Assembly: GCA_001295775.1 (NCBI GenBank)
Contig: LJIA01000006.1
Span: forward strand, 186,001 to 250,000
Direction: 5' to 3'
Source of the DNA: a beta proteobacterium AAP99
GTDB taxonomy: Bacteria; Pseudomonadota; Gammaproteobacteria; Burkholderiales; Burkholderiaceae_C
DNA: 64,000 nucleotides
This document shows positions 9,856-22,599 of this stretch, in pieces (position 1 is the stretch's first letter; every line of letters starts with the position of its first letter). The notes under the pieces are model-generated. The model saw nothing but the letters and a program-made list of their open reading frames with translations. It was not told the origin of the DNA and did not search any database. Position numbers and translations under genes: made by a program.

Positions 9856-10347
9856 TCAGGCGGCAGCGTACATGTTGGCACGCTTGCGCACCACGTCCAC
9901 CAAACCCGAGCAGGCGTCTTCAACCAGGTCGAGTACCTTGGAGAAGCCCTCCGGGCCACCGTAGTACGGATCCGGCACGGTTGCTTCTTCATGGTCGCTG
10001 GCAAAGCGCATCAGGAGCATGAGCTTGTGCTTGTACTGCTTGGGGCAGATTTGTTGCAAAAGCGTCAAGTTATCCCAGTCCATGGCCAGGATGTAATCGC
10101 ATTCGCGGAAGTCGTCGACTGTGATCTGGCGGGCGCGCAGATCGGTCACGTCGTAGCCGCGCTTACGGCAGGCGGCCTGCGTACGGGCGTCCGGCGCCTC
10201 ACCCACGTGGTACGCATGCGTACCGGCGGAATCGATGCGGACTTCCGACTCAAGATTGGCGGACTTGACCATGGCGCGGAACACGCCTTCTGCCGCGGGA
10301 GACCGGCAGATATTGCCCATGCAGACGAAGAGGATGCTCGTTTTCAT
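9856..10347 (-). CDS. Low-molecular-weight phosphotyrosine phosphatase
   Basis: The start at 10347 gives 163 residues. The CX5R catalytic loop is at Cys9-Arg15 (CMGNICRSP), and the general-acid aspartate is in VPDPYYGG near residue 120. The family dephosphorylates protein tyrosines or small phosphorylated compounds. Lone copies beside isc genes are common in Burkholderiales, and no tyrosine kinase or exopolysaccharide genes are near, so the substrate cannot be guessed. It is a single gene with its own terminator. Confidence 0.93.
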   Translation of the reverse strand: MKTSILFVCMGNICRSPAAEGVFRAMVKSANLESEVRIDSAGTHAYHVGEAPDARTQAACRKRGYDVTDLRARQITVDDFRECDYILAMDWDNLTLLQQICPKQYKHKLMLLMRFASDHEEATVPDPYYGGPEGFSKVLDLVEDACSGLVDVVRKRANMYAAA

Positions 10348-10521
10348 AGTTTTGTCACTGTACGTGTTGCACCGCAAAAACTCAATAGTTTGGACGCCCC
10401 GGTCTAATGCAATTGCGACCGGATCACCCCTATTGACTTGGGCTCGCCGCTCCAGTTTCCAAGGCGTTGATTTGACGGTTGAGACGAACGCCTAAACCGC
10501 GGCAAGTGCATGCAATGCACC

Positions 10522-12639
10522 TCAACGCCGAGCCGTGAGCGACACCACTGCTCCCTCGGCGCTTGCGCCGAATGCCTGCTCGCGCAGCACGCTGAGCTGA
10601 TCGCGCAACTGCGCAGCCCGCTCGAACTCGAGGTTGCGTGCCGCTTCCATCATGAGCTTCTCCAGGCGCTTGATTTCCTTGCCGAGATCCTTTTCGGACA
10701 AGGTTTCATAGCTCTTGCGTGCCTCGGCCGCCTTTTGCTCCTTGCGGTTGTCGGACTGATTGAAGACTCCGTCGATCAGTTCCTTGACCTGCTTGACCAC
10801 CCCGCGCGGCGTGATGCCGTGCTCGATGTTGAACGCCACCTGCTTCTCGCGGCGGCGGTTGGTTTCCTCGATCGCGGCCTTCATCGAGTCGGTCACGACA
10901 TCGCCATACAGGATGGCCTTGCCCTTGAGGTTGCGCGCGGCGCGCCCGATCGTCTGGATCAGGCTGCGACCGCTGCGCAGAAAGCCTTCCTTGTCAGCAT
11001 CCAGGATCGCCACCAACGAGACTTCAGGAATATCCAACCCCTCGCGCAGAAGATTGATGCCCACAAGCACGTCAAACATGCCCAGCCGCAAGTCGCGGAT
11101 GATCTCAACGCGCTCGACGGTATCAATGTCACTGTGGAGATAGCGCACCTTGACGCCGTTTTCGCTCAGAAAGTCGGTCAGATCCTCGGCCATACGCTTG
11201 GTCAATGTGGTGACCAGCACGCGCTCGCCCTGTTCGACCCGCTCACGAATCTCCGAAAGCACATCGTCCACTTGCGAGGACGCTGGCCGAACCTCGACGA
11301 CCGGATCGATCAGCCCGGTTGGCCGCACGACCTGCTCGACCGTATTGTCTGCGCGCCGGGTCTCGTAGTCCGCCGGGGTCGCCGAGACGAAGATGGTCTG
11401 CGGCATCTTGCGCTCGAATTCCTCGAACTTCAGCGGCCGATTGTCCATGGCGCTGGGCAGGCGAAAGCCGTAGTCGACCAGCGTGGCCTTGCGCGAGCGG
11501 TCGCCGTTGTACATGCCGTTGAGCTGGCCCATCATGACGTGGCTCTCGTCGATGATCATCAACGCATCGTCGGGCAGGTAGTCAATCAGCGTGGGCGGCG
11601 GATCGCCGGGCTTGGCACCGGAGAAGTGCCGGCTGTAGTTCTCGATGCCCTTGCAGAAGCCCAGCTCCTGCAGCATTTCCAGATCAAATCGCGTGCGCTG
11701 CTCTATGCGCTGCGCCTCGACAAGCTTGTTCTCTTTCACGAAGAAATCCAGCCGGTCGCGCAACTCGTCCTTGATCGTCTCGATGGCGCGCAGCACGGTG
11801 GGCCGCGGCGTGACATAGTGCGAGCCGGGATACACCGTGAAGCGCGGAATCTTCTGGCGAGTGCGGCCGGTCAGCGGATCGAACAGCGTGATCGAGTCGA
11901 TCTGGTCGTCGAACAGCTCGATGCGGATCGCGAGTTCGGCATGTTCGGCCGGAAACACATCGATCGTGTCACCACGCACGCGAAAGTTGCCGCGGGTGAA
12001 GTCCAGATCGGTGCGCGTGTATTGCATCGCCACCAGGCGCGTGATGATGTCGCGCTGGCTGAGCTTGTCGCCCACGCGCAGGATCAGGATCATCGCGTGG
12101 TACTCGGTGGGATTGCCGATACCGTAGATGCAGCTCACAGTGGCCACGATCACCGTATCGCGCCGCTCCAGCAGGCTTTTGGTAGCCGACAGACGCATCT
12201 GCTCGATGTGCTCGTTGATCGAACTGTCCTTCTCGATGAACAGATCGCGCTGCGGCACATAGGCTTCAGGCTGGTAGTAGTCGTAGTAGCTGACGAAGTA
12301 CTCCACCGCGTTCTGAGGAAAGAACTCGCGCATCTCTGCGTAGAGCTGGGCGGCGAGTGTCTTGTTGGGCGCAAGCACCAGGGCCGGGCGTCCCATCTGC
12401 GCGATCACGTTGGCCATGGTGTAGGTCTTGCCGGAGCCGGTCACGCCCAGCAGGGTCTGAAAGCTCAGACCGTCCCGAATGCCCTCGACCAGCCCCGAGA
12501 TCGCGGCGGGCTGGTCGCCGGCAGGCGGAAAGGGTTGGAACAGCCGGAAGGGGCTGTCGGGATAGCTGACGAACTCCCCGGCAGCGACCTCAGCGGGCAC
12601 TTCGGCGCCGGCGGGCGGGGTGTTGGACGAGGCGCTCAT
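10522..12639 (-). CDS. uvrB: Excinuclease ABC subunit B
   Basis: Damage-verifying helicase-like subunit of nucleotide excision repair. The start at 12639 gives 705 residues. Walker A GVTGSGKT lies at 65-72, followed by the beta-hairpin segment [12 protein letters not shown], and the C-terminal UVR domain that binds UvrC ([20 protein letters not shown]). The first 20 or so residues are a variable Ser/Pro/Ala-rich leader. I found no LexA box in the 213 bases shared with the divergent aminotransferase gene. Confidence 0.97.
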   Translation of the reverse strand: MSASSNTPPAGAEVPAEVAAGEFVSYPDSPFRLFQPFPPAGDQPAAISGLVEGIRDGLSFQTLLGVTGSGKTYTMANVIAQMGRPALVLAPNKTLAAQLYAEMREFFPQNAVEYFVSYYDYYQPEAYVPQRDLFIEKDSSINEHIEQMRLSATKSLLERRDTVIVATVSCIYGIGNPTEYHAMILILRVGDKLSQRDIITRLVAMQYTRTDLDFTRGNFRVRGDTIDVFPAEHAELAIRIELFDDQIDSITLFDPLTGRTRQKIPRFTVYPGSHYVTPRPTVLRAIETIKDELRDRLDFFVKENKLVEAQRIEQRTRFDLEMLQELGFCKGIENYSRHFSGAKPGDPPPTLIDYLPDDALMIIDESHVMMGQLNGMYNGDRSRKATLVDYGFRLPSAMDNRPLKFEEFERKMPQTIFVSATPADYETRRADNTVEQVVRPTGLIDPVVEVRPASSQVDDVLSEIRERVEQGERVLVTTLTKRMAEDLTDFLSENGVKVRYLHSDIDTVERVEIIRDLRLGMFDVLVGINLLREGLDIPEVSLVAILDADKEGFLRSGRSLIQTIGRAARNLKGKAILYGDVVTDSMKAAIEETNRRREKQVAFNIEHGITPRGVVKQVKELIDGVFNQSDNRKEQKAAEARKSYETLSEKDLGKEIKRLEKLMMEAARNLEFERAAQLRDQLSVLREQAFGASAEGAVVSLTARR

Positions 12640-12852
12640 GGGTGATATGCACTTTCGGCATGGGGCCGGCCCGGCGCACCGATAAAATGCGCTGCAGCGC
12701 AGCAAGCGAACGAATGAGTGTAGGAAACATTCTTGCTGACGGCTCCTGCCAGCCGCGTGTCAGGAGTCTGCGCCGCAGATGCGCGCAACGCTCGACGCCG
12801 CCCTCGCTCTTCAACTGCAAAACACATCGCTCAACCCGCCGCCGGAGCCTTC

Positions 12853-14055
12853 ATGTCTGCCTCGCTATTCGCCCAGGTCGAACTCGCCCCCCGTGATCCC
12901 ATTCTTGGCCTGAACGAGGCCTTCAATGCCGATACGCGTGCGAACAAAGTCAACCTCGGCGTGGGCGTCTACTTCACCGACGAGGGCAAGATTCCTTTGC
13001 TGAAGGCCGTGCGCGAGGCCGAGCGCCAGCGCCTGGAAGCTGCGGCTGCACGCGGCTACCTGCCCATTGAAGGCATCGCGGCCTACAACCAGGCCGTGCA
13101 GGGCCTGCTGCTGGGCAAGGACAGCCCGCTGATCGCCGCCGGCCGAGTCATCACGGCCCAGGCGCTCGGCGGCACCGGCGCACTGAAGATCGGTGCGGAC
13201 TTCCTCAAGCGCCTCACGCCAAATTCGATCGTCGCCATCAGCGACCCGAGTTGGGAGAATCACCGCGCGCTGTTTGAGAGCGCCGGCTTCACCGTCAAGA
13301 ACTACCGCTACTTCGATGCGGCCACCAGCGGGCTGGATTTCGCCGGCATGCTGTCCGACCTCAAGGCCCTGTCCGCCAAGAGCATCGTGGTGCTGCACGC
13401 CTGCTGCCACAACCCGACGGGCGTCGACCTGAGCGCCGACCAGTGGAAGGAAGTTGTGGCGGCCTGCCAGGCTGGTGATCTGATTCCCTTCCTCGACATG
13501 GCCTACCAAGGCTTTGCCGAGGGCATCGAGCCCGATGGCGCAGCGGTGCGCCTGTTCGCCGATAGCGGCCTGTCCTTCTTCGTCTCGAGCAGCTTCTCCA
13601 AGAGCTTCTCGCTATATGGCGAGCGCGTCGGCGCGCTGTCCATCATCACGGGCAGCAAGGACGAAGCAGCCCGCGTGCTGAGCCAGGAAAAGCGCGTGAT
13701 CCGCACCAACTATTCCAACCCGCCCACCCACGGCGGCACGGTCGTGGCCACGGTATTGAACTCGCCGGAGCTGCGCGCGATGTGGGAAGCAGAGTTGGGC
13801 GAAATGCGCGATCGCATCAAGCTCATGCGCAACCAGTTCGTCAGCAAGCTCGCAGCAAAGAGCGCCAAACGCGACTTCAGCTTCGTCAATCGCCAGCGCG
13901 GCATGTTCAGCTACACCGGCCTGTCCGCCGCCCAGGTTGAGCGCTTGCAGAGGGAGTTCGGCATCTACGCAGTCTCCACCGGCCGAATCTGTGTCGCCGC
14001 GCTGAACAGCAAGAACATCGACGCTGTGGTGGATGCTGTGGCCGCCGTGCTCTGA
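12853..14055 (+). CDS. Aromatic/aspartate aminotransferase, class I
   Basis: PLP enzyme of 400 residues, of the TyrB/AspC type that exchanges amino groups between aspartate or aromatic amino acids and 2-oxoglutarate. The PLP lysine is in SSSFSKSFSLYGERVGAL. The HACCHNPTGVD and RTNYSNPP segments and the C-terminal arginine region (STGRICVAALN) are intact. The ATG at 12853 starts the conserved MSASLFAQVELAPRDPI sequence. It stands alone, divergent from uvrB and ahead of tRNA-Asn. TyrB versus AspC cannot be decided from sequence alone. Confidence 0.94.
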   Translation: MSASLFAQVELAPRDPILGLNEAFNADTRANKVNLGVGVYFTDEGKIPLLKAVREAERQRLEAAAARGYLPIEGIAAYNQAVQGLLLGKDSPLIAAGRVITAQALGGTGALKIGADFLKRLTPNSIVAISDPSWENHRALFESAGFTVKNYRYFDAATSGLDFAGMLSDLKALSAKSIVVLHACCHNPTGVDLSADQWKEVVAACQAGDLIPFLDMAYQGFAEGIEPDGAAVRLFADSGLSFFVSSSFSKSFSLYGERVGALSIITGSKDEAARVLSQEKRVIRTNYSNPPTHGGTVVATVLNSPELRAMWEAELGEMRDRIKLMRNQFVSKLAAKSAKRDFSFVNRQRGMFSYTGLSAAQVERLQREFGIYAVSTGRICVAALNSKNIDAVVDAVAAVL

Positions 14056-14111
14056 GCCTTGGTCAATTTGAGCGAGTCCAAATCATCAGCTATACTTTTG
14101 GACTTCGTTGA

Positions 14112-14187
14112 TCCCCGATAGCTCAGTCGGTAGAGCGCCGGACTGTTAATCCGTAGGTCCCTGGTTCGAGCCCAGGTCGGGGAGCCA
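14112..14187 (+). tRNA. tRNA-Asn (GTT)
   Basis: A 76-base cloverleaf with the CCA end encoded. The acceptor stem TCCCCGA pairs with TCGGGGA, the anticodon loop CTGTTAA gives anticodon GTT, and the T-arm is CCTGGTTCGAGCCCAGG. A strong terminator follows eight bases later. Confidence 0.97.
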
Positions 14188-14194
14188 GATCAAG

Positions 14195-14221
14195 AAAAGC
14201 CCGCCAATTGGCGGGCTTTTT
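14195..14221 (+). terminator. Intrinsic terminator after tRNA-Asn
   Basis: GCCCGCC (14199-14205), loop AATT, GGCGGGC (14210-14216), then five T. A run of four A before the stem makes it work in both directions. Confidence 0.93.
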
Positions 14222-14329
14222 GCATTGGCGAAAAGGTTGCTGTAGATCGCTTCAGAAGGCTGGGGCATTGCGCACTCCGAGCCATCCACAAATTGCGCTG
14301 CACCCGGATCATCCCGTCAGCACGCCTAA

Positions 14330-14354
14330 GCCCGCCCGCCAGCGCGGGCTTTTT
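14330..14354 (+). terminator. Second terminator-like hairpin
   Basis: GCCCGC (14330-14335) pairs with GCGGGC (14344-14349), followed by five T. It repeats the stem sequence of the terminator 130 bases upstream. No gene is visible between the two, so it may be a back-up or the remnant of a duplicated tRNA locus. Confidence 0.6.
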
Positions 14355-14419
14355 CTTTGTCAGAAATGACTTCGTGCATTTCCGCAAAAGCATTGTCAGG
14401 ACAGATTCTTGCACAAAAG

Positions 14420-14435
14420 CTGTATAAAAACACAG
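14420..14435 (+). promoter_or_regulatory. LexA (SOS) box of the imuA-imuB-dnaE2 operon
   Basis: CTGTATAAAAACACAG matches the CTG-N10-CAG consensus, with CTGT and ACAG ends and an A/T-rich centre. It lies 28 bases before the imuA ATG. The cassette is LexA-controlled in many bacteria, so this is very probably its operator. Confidence 0.88.
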
Positions 14436-14463
14436 TTACCTGAAATCACCCTTCCGGCACGCT

Positions 14464-15273
14464 ATGTCTGCCCTCCCGCCGTCTGCACGGCAAGCCTCAC
14501 TGTTCTCGTCGGTTGCACCGCCCGCTGCCTCAGCACCTGCGCAGGCGATCAATCGCTCGAGGCTCCCCGCGCAGGTCTGGCCGGCCCGCATGCTGGCGCA
14601 GCAGGCGCAGGCCTGGCCGTCCGAGCACCCGGCGCTGGATGCACAGCTGCCAGGGGGAGGCTGGCCGCTGGATGGGCTGGTGGAGCTGCTGCAGGAGGCG
14701 CAGGCGCTGAGCACAGGAGCTTCGATCTGGCAGTTACTGGCGCCGGCGCTGGTCAGTTGCATGGCGGATCGACCTGGGGGGGTGGTGCTGGTGAATGCGC
14801 CCCATGTGCCGTTTGGTCCGGCGCTGCAGGCACGCGGCATCGACAGTGAACGATTGATCTGCGTACAGGCCGATAGCGCTCAAACCCGCCTCTGGGCCGC
14901 CGAGCAGGCGCTGCGCTGCGCTGATGTACTTGCCGTGCTGGCCTGGCTACCGCAAGCCAGACGCATGCAGTTGCAGCGCCTCAATGTGCTTGCGAAGGAC
15001 AAGCTGCTGTTCGTGATGCGCGAGGCGCGTGCGCGCTATGAGGCCTCCCCCGCACCGCTGCGCTTGTTGATCCAAGAGGGCGAACGGCTGGAGCTGCAGC
15101 TGCTCAAGCGCCGCGGCCCGCCTTGTATGCAGCCTGTTGCCCTGACCGCCTTGCCGGAACGGCTGCGCGCGCTGCTGGCTTCGCGACGGCGGCCAAGCGA
15201 ACCGGCACGGTCGCCTGCCATTGCTTTGTCGGATTCAGCCCTGCCCTTGCAAGCCGTGCCGCAGCTGTATTGA
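14464..15273 (+). CDS. imuA: SOS mutagenesis protein ImuA
   Basis: RecA/SulA-like accessory factor of the mutasome that copies damaged DNA with ImuB and DnaE2. The protein has 269 residues. Recognisable family segments are LPGGGWPLDGLVELL (residues about 62-76) and LAVLAWLPQARRMQLQRLN. No Walker A motif is evident, as usual for ImuA. It is the first gene after the LexA box and is followed by imuB after three bases. Confidence 0.92.
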   Translation: MSALPPSARQASLFSSVAPPAASAPAQAINRSRLPAQVWPARMLAQQAQAWPSEHPALDAQLPGGGWPLDGLVELLQEAQALSTGASIWQLLAPALVSCMADRPGGVVLVNAPHVPFGPALQARGIDSERLICVQADSAQTRLWAAEQALRCADVLAVLAWLPQARRMQLQRLNVLAKDKLLFVMREARARYEASPAPLRLLIQEGERLELQLLKRRGPPCMQPVALTALPERLRALLASRRRPSEPARSPAIALSDSALPLQAVPQLY

Positions 15274-15276
15274 TCC

Positions 15277-16756
15277 ATGCACTGGCTTGCCCTGCTCTTG
15301 CCTGAGCCTGTCGCACCCACGGGCCAGGCTGCGCCTCGCGACGATGCAACTGAACAGACCTCAAAGCATGTCGCCACAAGCACGGATGCCAACGCCGCGC
15401 AGACACAGCGCGAGCTTTGGGTCTGGCACGCGCTGCAGTTCACGCCGCGCGTGGCCTGGGTGGACGAAGCCCTGGTGCTCGAAGTAGCGGCCAGCGAGCA
15501 GCTGTTCGGTGGGCAGGCGCGGCTTGTACAGCGCGTGCTGCACGAAGGGCCGGGCGTACTGCAGGCCCATGGCGCAGGAGAGACCGCATTGCTGGCTCTG
15601 GCACGCATGCGCATGCGCCGGCGCACCAGGCAGCAGGCACTGCAGCGCAACAACTCAGTGCCTGATGAGGTAGCTCTCCCTGCGGACGAGCTGCCGCTGG
15701 CCACGCTCAGTGCCGCACAAGCCCACGCTGCCACCTTGTCGCGCATGGGCTGCCGTACCTGGGGTCAGCTGCGTGCTCTGCCGCGCGGCGGTGTGGCGCG
15801 GCGATTCGGCGCCGACCTACTGGCCGCTCTGGATGCCGCCTATGGCCAGCGCACCGAGACCTACGACTGGATCCTGCCGCCCGAGCGCTTTGACTGGGGG
15901 ATGGAGTTGCCCGACCTGGCAGAACGCACAAGCGAGCTGCTCTGGAATGCCCAGCGCCTGCTGACCGGCCTGCGCGCCTGGCTGATGGCACGCCAGCAGG
16001 GTGTAGTCGCCATCGACCTCATATGGCGCTTTGACTGGAAGCGTGCCAACGGCGCGGACCTGCCTCCAGAAGGTCACCTGAGCGTAAGTACGGCTCAGCC
16101 CACGCAGGACATGGCGCATCTTGAACGTCTGCTGGCCGAGCGGCTGGACCACATTGCACTGCCCTCGCCGGTGCGCTATCTACGTCTGCATGCACTGGAC
16201 ACTCGCCCCTGGGGAGGCGTCACACGTGCGCTGCTGCCCGAAGACAACCCCAAGGGCGATCCGCTGCACCAGTTCATCGAACGCCTGAGCGCACGGCTGG
16301 GTGCCGAGCAGGTGCGCGTGGCCGTGGCTCAGGAGGATCACCGACCCGAACACCAACAACGCTGGGTTCCAGCCACTCGGATGCTGCCGGCACTGACCCG
16401 GGCACGGCACCCGACCCCGCGTACAGAAAAGCGCGCGGGCAAACCATCGAACCGTGAGACCACCCACCCGCAGGTTGACATCCTGCTGCCCCCCTGGCTG
16501 CTCGCCCAGCCGCTGGAGCTGCCAATGCAGCGCGATGTGCCCTGCTACGGCGGCGGTCCGCTGAAGCGCCTGACGCGCCTGTACCGCATCGAGACCTCAT
16601 GGTGGAGCGATAGCCGCACCGACGCACCCGCCCTACGCGACTACTTCATTGCCCGCAGCGAGCGCGCCGGGCTGGTCTGGATCTATCGGGAGCGCCCCGC
16701 CTCGTTGGCCGAGAGCGAGGGGCAGACCCGGTTCCGCTGGTATCTGCAGGGCCTGT

Positions 16757-16764
<8 letters not shown>
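15277..16764 (+). CDS. imuB: ImuB, Y-family polymerase-like mutasome protein
   Basis: Protein of 495 residues with the N-terminal pattern of the family (MHWLALLLPEP, then VAWVDEALVLEVAASEQLFGG). ImuB proteins are Y-family relatives that lack the polymerase acidic residues and act as a bridge between DnaE2 and the sliding clamp. It has a variable insert rich in Thr/Ala after residue 15. The conserved C-terminal strand WSDSRTDAPALRDYF-IAR and FRWYLQGLYA is present. It overlaps dnaE2 by eight bases. Confidence 0.92.
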
Positions 16765-20119
<3,355 letters not shown>

Positions 20120-20292
20120 GCTCTCATGCCGAGCGTCGTCGCAAACATGCAACGCCGAGCGATGAAAAGCGGTCAATCCGTGCATCTGGATGAACCCCTC
20201 CATGCCAAACCCGAAGTGGCTCACCCACAATCCTGCGGCGATGGTCGACTGCGGCCAGCTTCACATCAAACACACGCATCTTTGGAGCACTC

Positions 20293-20889
20293 ATGAATCA
20301 CGTTCTGCGCGCCCTCGGCGCTGCAACCCTGCTGTCTACGCTGCTGGCAGGCAATGCCCACGCCCAGACAGACGACCGCCCCGTTCGCGGCATTCTTGGT
20401 GCGGGCCTGACCTTCGGCGGCGACAAGCTCGCCGTCGCGCAGTTCACCAACGGCGGCAGCCAAAGCATCCGCGCTGGCGGGCTCGTGCAGTTCTATGGCG
20501 GTGCAGAGTTCCGCCTCGGCACGCTTGTGACCGTGCAAGCCACCGCCGGCTATCACGTGGATGACACCAGCGCGAGCAATGGCAGCATCCGCTTCTCGCG
20601 CTGGCCGATCGAACTGCTGGGCCATGTGGCCGTCAACGAGCAGATTCGTCTAGGCGGTGGTATCCGCCATATCAACGGTGCCAAGCTCAACGCGTCCGGC
20701 GCAGGCAGCTCCGTCGCACCAAACATCGACTTCGATGCCAGCACGGGCGTGGTGATCGAGGGCGAGTACCGCTTCAGCCCAAGCTTCGGCGTCAAGCTGC
20801 GCTACGTGACGGAGGACTACACCATCAAGGGCACCCCGTTCAAAGCCAAGGGCAACCACGTGGGCCTGATGGGCAACTTCTACTTCTGA
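20293..20889 (+). CDS. Small outer-membrane beta-barrel protein
   Basis: A 198-residue protein with a clear signal peptide (MNHVLRALGAATLLSTLLAG, cleaved after AHA near residue 24). The rest is alternating strands with Gly and aromatic residues, ending in NFYF, the C-terminal phenylalanine typical of outer-membrane barrels. GGAG lies eight bases before the ATG. It resembles OmpW-like or other eight-stranded barrels in layout, but I cannot place it in a named family. Its end overlaps the convergent parA-like gene by 10 bases. Confidence 0.75.
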   Translation: MNHVLRALGAATLLSTLLAGNAHAQTDDRPVRGILGAGLTFGGDKLAVAQFTNGGSQSIRAGGLVQFYGGAEFRLGTLVTVQATAGYHVDDTSASNGSIRFSRWPIELLGHVAVNEQIRLGGGIRHINGAKLNASGAGSSVAPNIDFDASTGVVIEGEYRFSPSFGVKLRYVTEDYTIKGTPFKAKGNHVGLMGNFYF

Positions 20890-21521
20890 TCGACGACCTT
20901 CTCGCCCAGCCACGCCACCAGGGGCTGCCACTGGGCGAGATCCTTCTCCACCTTGCTGGAGCCGACATCCCAAAGGGTCAGACCGTGAGCAGCGAGATGC
21001 AGATAGTTCTGGGTGTCGCGCAGACTGGTCACCGGCGCCATGCCGATGTTCTCGCAAAAGCGCTGGAAATGCTCAGCCGACCGCGTGCGTTCGTCCACCC
21101 GCATGCCCACCAGTCCGACACGCCCCTGACGCATTGCCGCGGGAGCAACTTCGCGAAGTTGCTCCACAAAGCGGCCGGTTGCCCCCAGATCAAACGGTGA
21201 GGGCTGAACCGGAATCACCACACGATCGGCATCGCGAATCAGCGTCGAAAGCACCAACATCGGCACCGCGGCCGGAGTGTCGATCACCACATGCGTCACG
21301 CCCTTGGGTGGCCGAGCGGCCTTGCCCTCGCCCATCTCCCAGCTGCGGATGGCGGGCAGACCGTCCGGCCGCAGCTCCAGCCAGTTTCGTGCGGACTGCT
21401 GCACGTCAATATCGCCCAACATCACCTGATGCCCTCGGCGGGCAAACAGGCCGGCAATGTTTGTCGACAGGGTGCTCTTGCCGGCGCCGCCCTTGGGATT
21501 GGCGATGAGAATGAGGGGCAT
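20880..21521 (-). CDS. Orphan ParA/MinD-type ATPase
   Basis: The start at 21521 gives 213 residues beginning MPLILIANPKGGAGKSTLST. This is the deviant Walker A motif (KGGAGKST) with the signature lysine of the ParA family. The Walker B-like segment VTHVVIDTPAA follows near residue 80. There is no parB or parS-like gene beside it. Orphan ParA proteins position plasmids, chemoreceptors, carboxysomes and similar cargo. Its location next to zapB-like/zapA is suggestive of a cell-division or polar role, but that is a guess. Confidence 0.88.
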   Translation of the reverse strand: MPLILIANPKGGAGKSTLSTNIAGLFARRGHQVMLGDIDVQQSARNWLELRPDGLPAIRSWEMGEGKAARPPKGVTHVVIDTPAAVPMLVLSTLIRDADRVVIPVQPSPFDLGATGRFVEQLREVAPAAMRQGRVGLVGMRVDERTRSAEHFQRFCENIGMAPVTSLRDTQNYLHLAAHGLTLWDVGSSKVEKDLAQWQPLVAWLGEKVVDQK

Positions 21522-21661
21522 GATCGGGTGATGAAGTTGGCGCAGCACGTCTGCGCGCGCGGAGCCTCGATGCTCGCGGCTGTGGCGGCAGGCGTCAAGA
21601 CAGAGGTGGTGTACGCAGCGTCGGCCCCGCGCCCGTGCTTCAACGCACTACACTTCGCCCC

Positions 21662-21865
21662 ATGCAAGACGAACTTGAAGCCATGATCACGCGCGTCGAA
21701 CGCATGGCCGACGCGCTCAAGACTGCCCGCGCCGAGAATCAGGCCCTGCGCGCCGAACTCGCCAGCAAGTCGGCTGAAGCCGGCAGCCTGCAATCGCGCC
21801 TGTCGGCTGCCCGGGACCGGATCGCACATCTCCTCGAACGACTGCCCGGCGAGACGACCGAATGA
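21662..21865 (+). CDS. Short coiled-coil protein, ZapB-like
   Basis: A 67-residue protein starting MQDELEAMITRVERMADAL and made almost wholly of coiled-coil heptads. It overlaps the zapA start by four bases (ATGA). Betaproteobacteria regularly carry such a coiled-coil gene just before zapA, and it is thought to be a functional counterpart of the ZapB division factor. That role rests on position and shape only. An in-frame upstream ATG at 21635 would add nine residues but lacks a ribosome-binding site. Confidence 0.8.
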   Translation: MQDELEAMITRVERMADALKTARAENQALRAELASKSAEAGSLQSRLSAARDRIAHLLERLPGETTE

Positions 21866-22170
21866 GCAACACCGAACGCTTCACGGCCACCATCATGGGC
21901 CGCGAATACCAACTGGCTTGCAGCGCGGACGAGAAGGCCAACCTGATGTCCGCAGTCAATATGGTCGACGCCCGCATGCAGGAGATTCAGGCCGGCGGCA
22001 AGATCAAGGCGGCCGACCGCATCGCCGTCATGGTGGCCTTGAATCTGGCGGTCGAAGTGCTGTCGTCCAAGGGTGTGGAAGGCATCCAGGTCGGCGAGCT
22101 CAAACGCAAGATCGAGCGGGTCAACAAGCTCGCAGACGAAGCGCTCTCCCCCCAGGAGCCTCTGTTCTGA
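21862..22170 (+). CDS. zapA: Cell division protein ZapA
   Basis: A 102-residue protein that bundles FtsZ filaments at mid-cell. The N-terminal globular part contains TATIMGREYQLACSADEKAN and VDARMQEIQAGGKIKAADRIAVM, both typical of ZapA, followed by a C-terminal helix for dimer and tetramer formation. It is translationally coupled to the coiled-coil gene. The 6S RNA gene directly follows, the same order as zapA-ssrS in E. coli. Confidence 0.95.
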   Translation: MSNTERFTATIMGREYQLACSADEKANLMSAVNMVDARMQEIQAGGKIKAADRIAVMVALNLAVEVLSSKGVEGIQVGELKRKIERVNKLADEALSPQEPLF

Positions 22171-22195
22171 AGGCGCAGTGAGGCGTTCAGGCAAA

Positions 22196-22231
22196 ACGCA
22201 TTGGCTGGACGCACTCAAGCCAATCCGTTTT
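22196..22231 (+). terminator. Probable zapA terminator
   Basis: ACGCATTGGCT (22196-22206) pairs with AGCCAATCCGT (22218-22228) with one mismatch, followed by TTTT. It ends where the 6S RNA is expected to begin, so it may also form part of the 6S promoter or leader. Confidence 0.6.
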
Positions 22232-22402
22232 CCCTGCGGTGTTCGCGACGAGGCCTTGATATTCCTTAACCGATGCGCTTTGCGCTAGGGTCGACAACAA
22301 GCGTGCTGGCGTGATCGCCTCTGAGTCCTGTGCTTGCATGGGGCTCTGCTGATGAACCCGAGGCATGATGAGTCGTCCCGCCCTGAACTCCGGTTCAGGA
22401 TA
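22229..22402 (+). ncRNA. ssrS: 6S RNA
   Basis: A regulatory RNA that binds the housekeeping RNA polymerase holoenzyme. It lies in the expected place after zapA. The two ends form an interrupted closing stem: CCTG (22233-22236) with CAGG (22396-22399), GG with CC, GTTC (22241-22244) with GAAC (22385-22388), and GACGA (22247-22251) with TCGTC (22373-22377). The 5' strand shows GTGTTCG and TTCCTTAACCGATG, like known 6S RNAs. Exact ends are estimated. No protein-coding gene fits here. Confidence 0.8.
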
Positions 22403-22421
22403 AAAGGTCATGGCGGCACTC

Positions 22422-22469
22422 GCGGGGAAGCCAATACACCCTGTTAGCAGGGTGCATTGGCTTCCCCGC
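22422..22469. repeat. 22-bp-arm hairpin downstream of 6S RNA
   Basis: The left arm 22422-22443 and right arm 22448-22469 are reverse complements at 21 of 22 positions around the loop TTAG. The stem runs from GCGGGG at the base to CACCCTG at the tip. There is no T-run, so it is not a standard terminator. It starts about 20 bases after the 6S 3' end and shares CATTGGCT with the hairpin before 6S. Confidence 0.85.
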
Positions 22470-22599
22470 TGCCCGGAGTCCTGCAGACTCGGGCGGGGTT
22501 GATCGAGCCCTCCCCTTGCCGCTCCCTCAGGGAGGGGCATCGTTCCCGTAGTTCGAGTTGTGCTCTTGCTCGCTCGACACGCCTTTTTCCTCTCCCCGT

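Noticed and set aside
10510..12645. A 711-codon open frame opposite uvrB
   Set aside because: Antisense shadow of uvrB with no recognisable protein features.
14222..14329. A possible second, decayed tRNA between the two terminators
   Set aside because: No acceptor stem, T-arm or anticodon arm can be drawn; only the terminator is duplicated.
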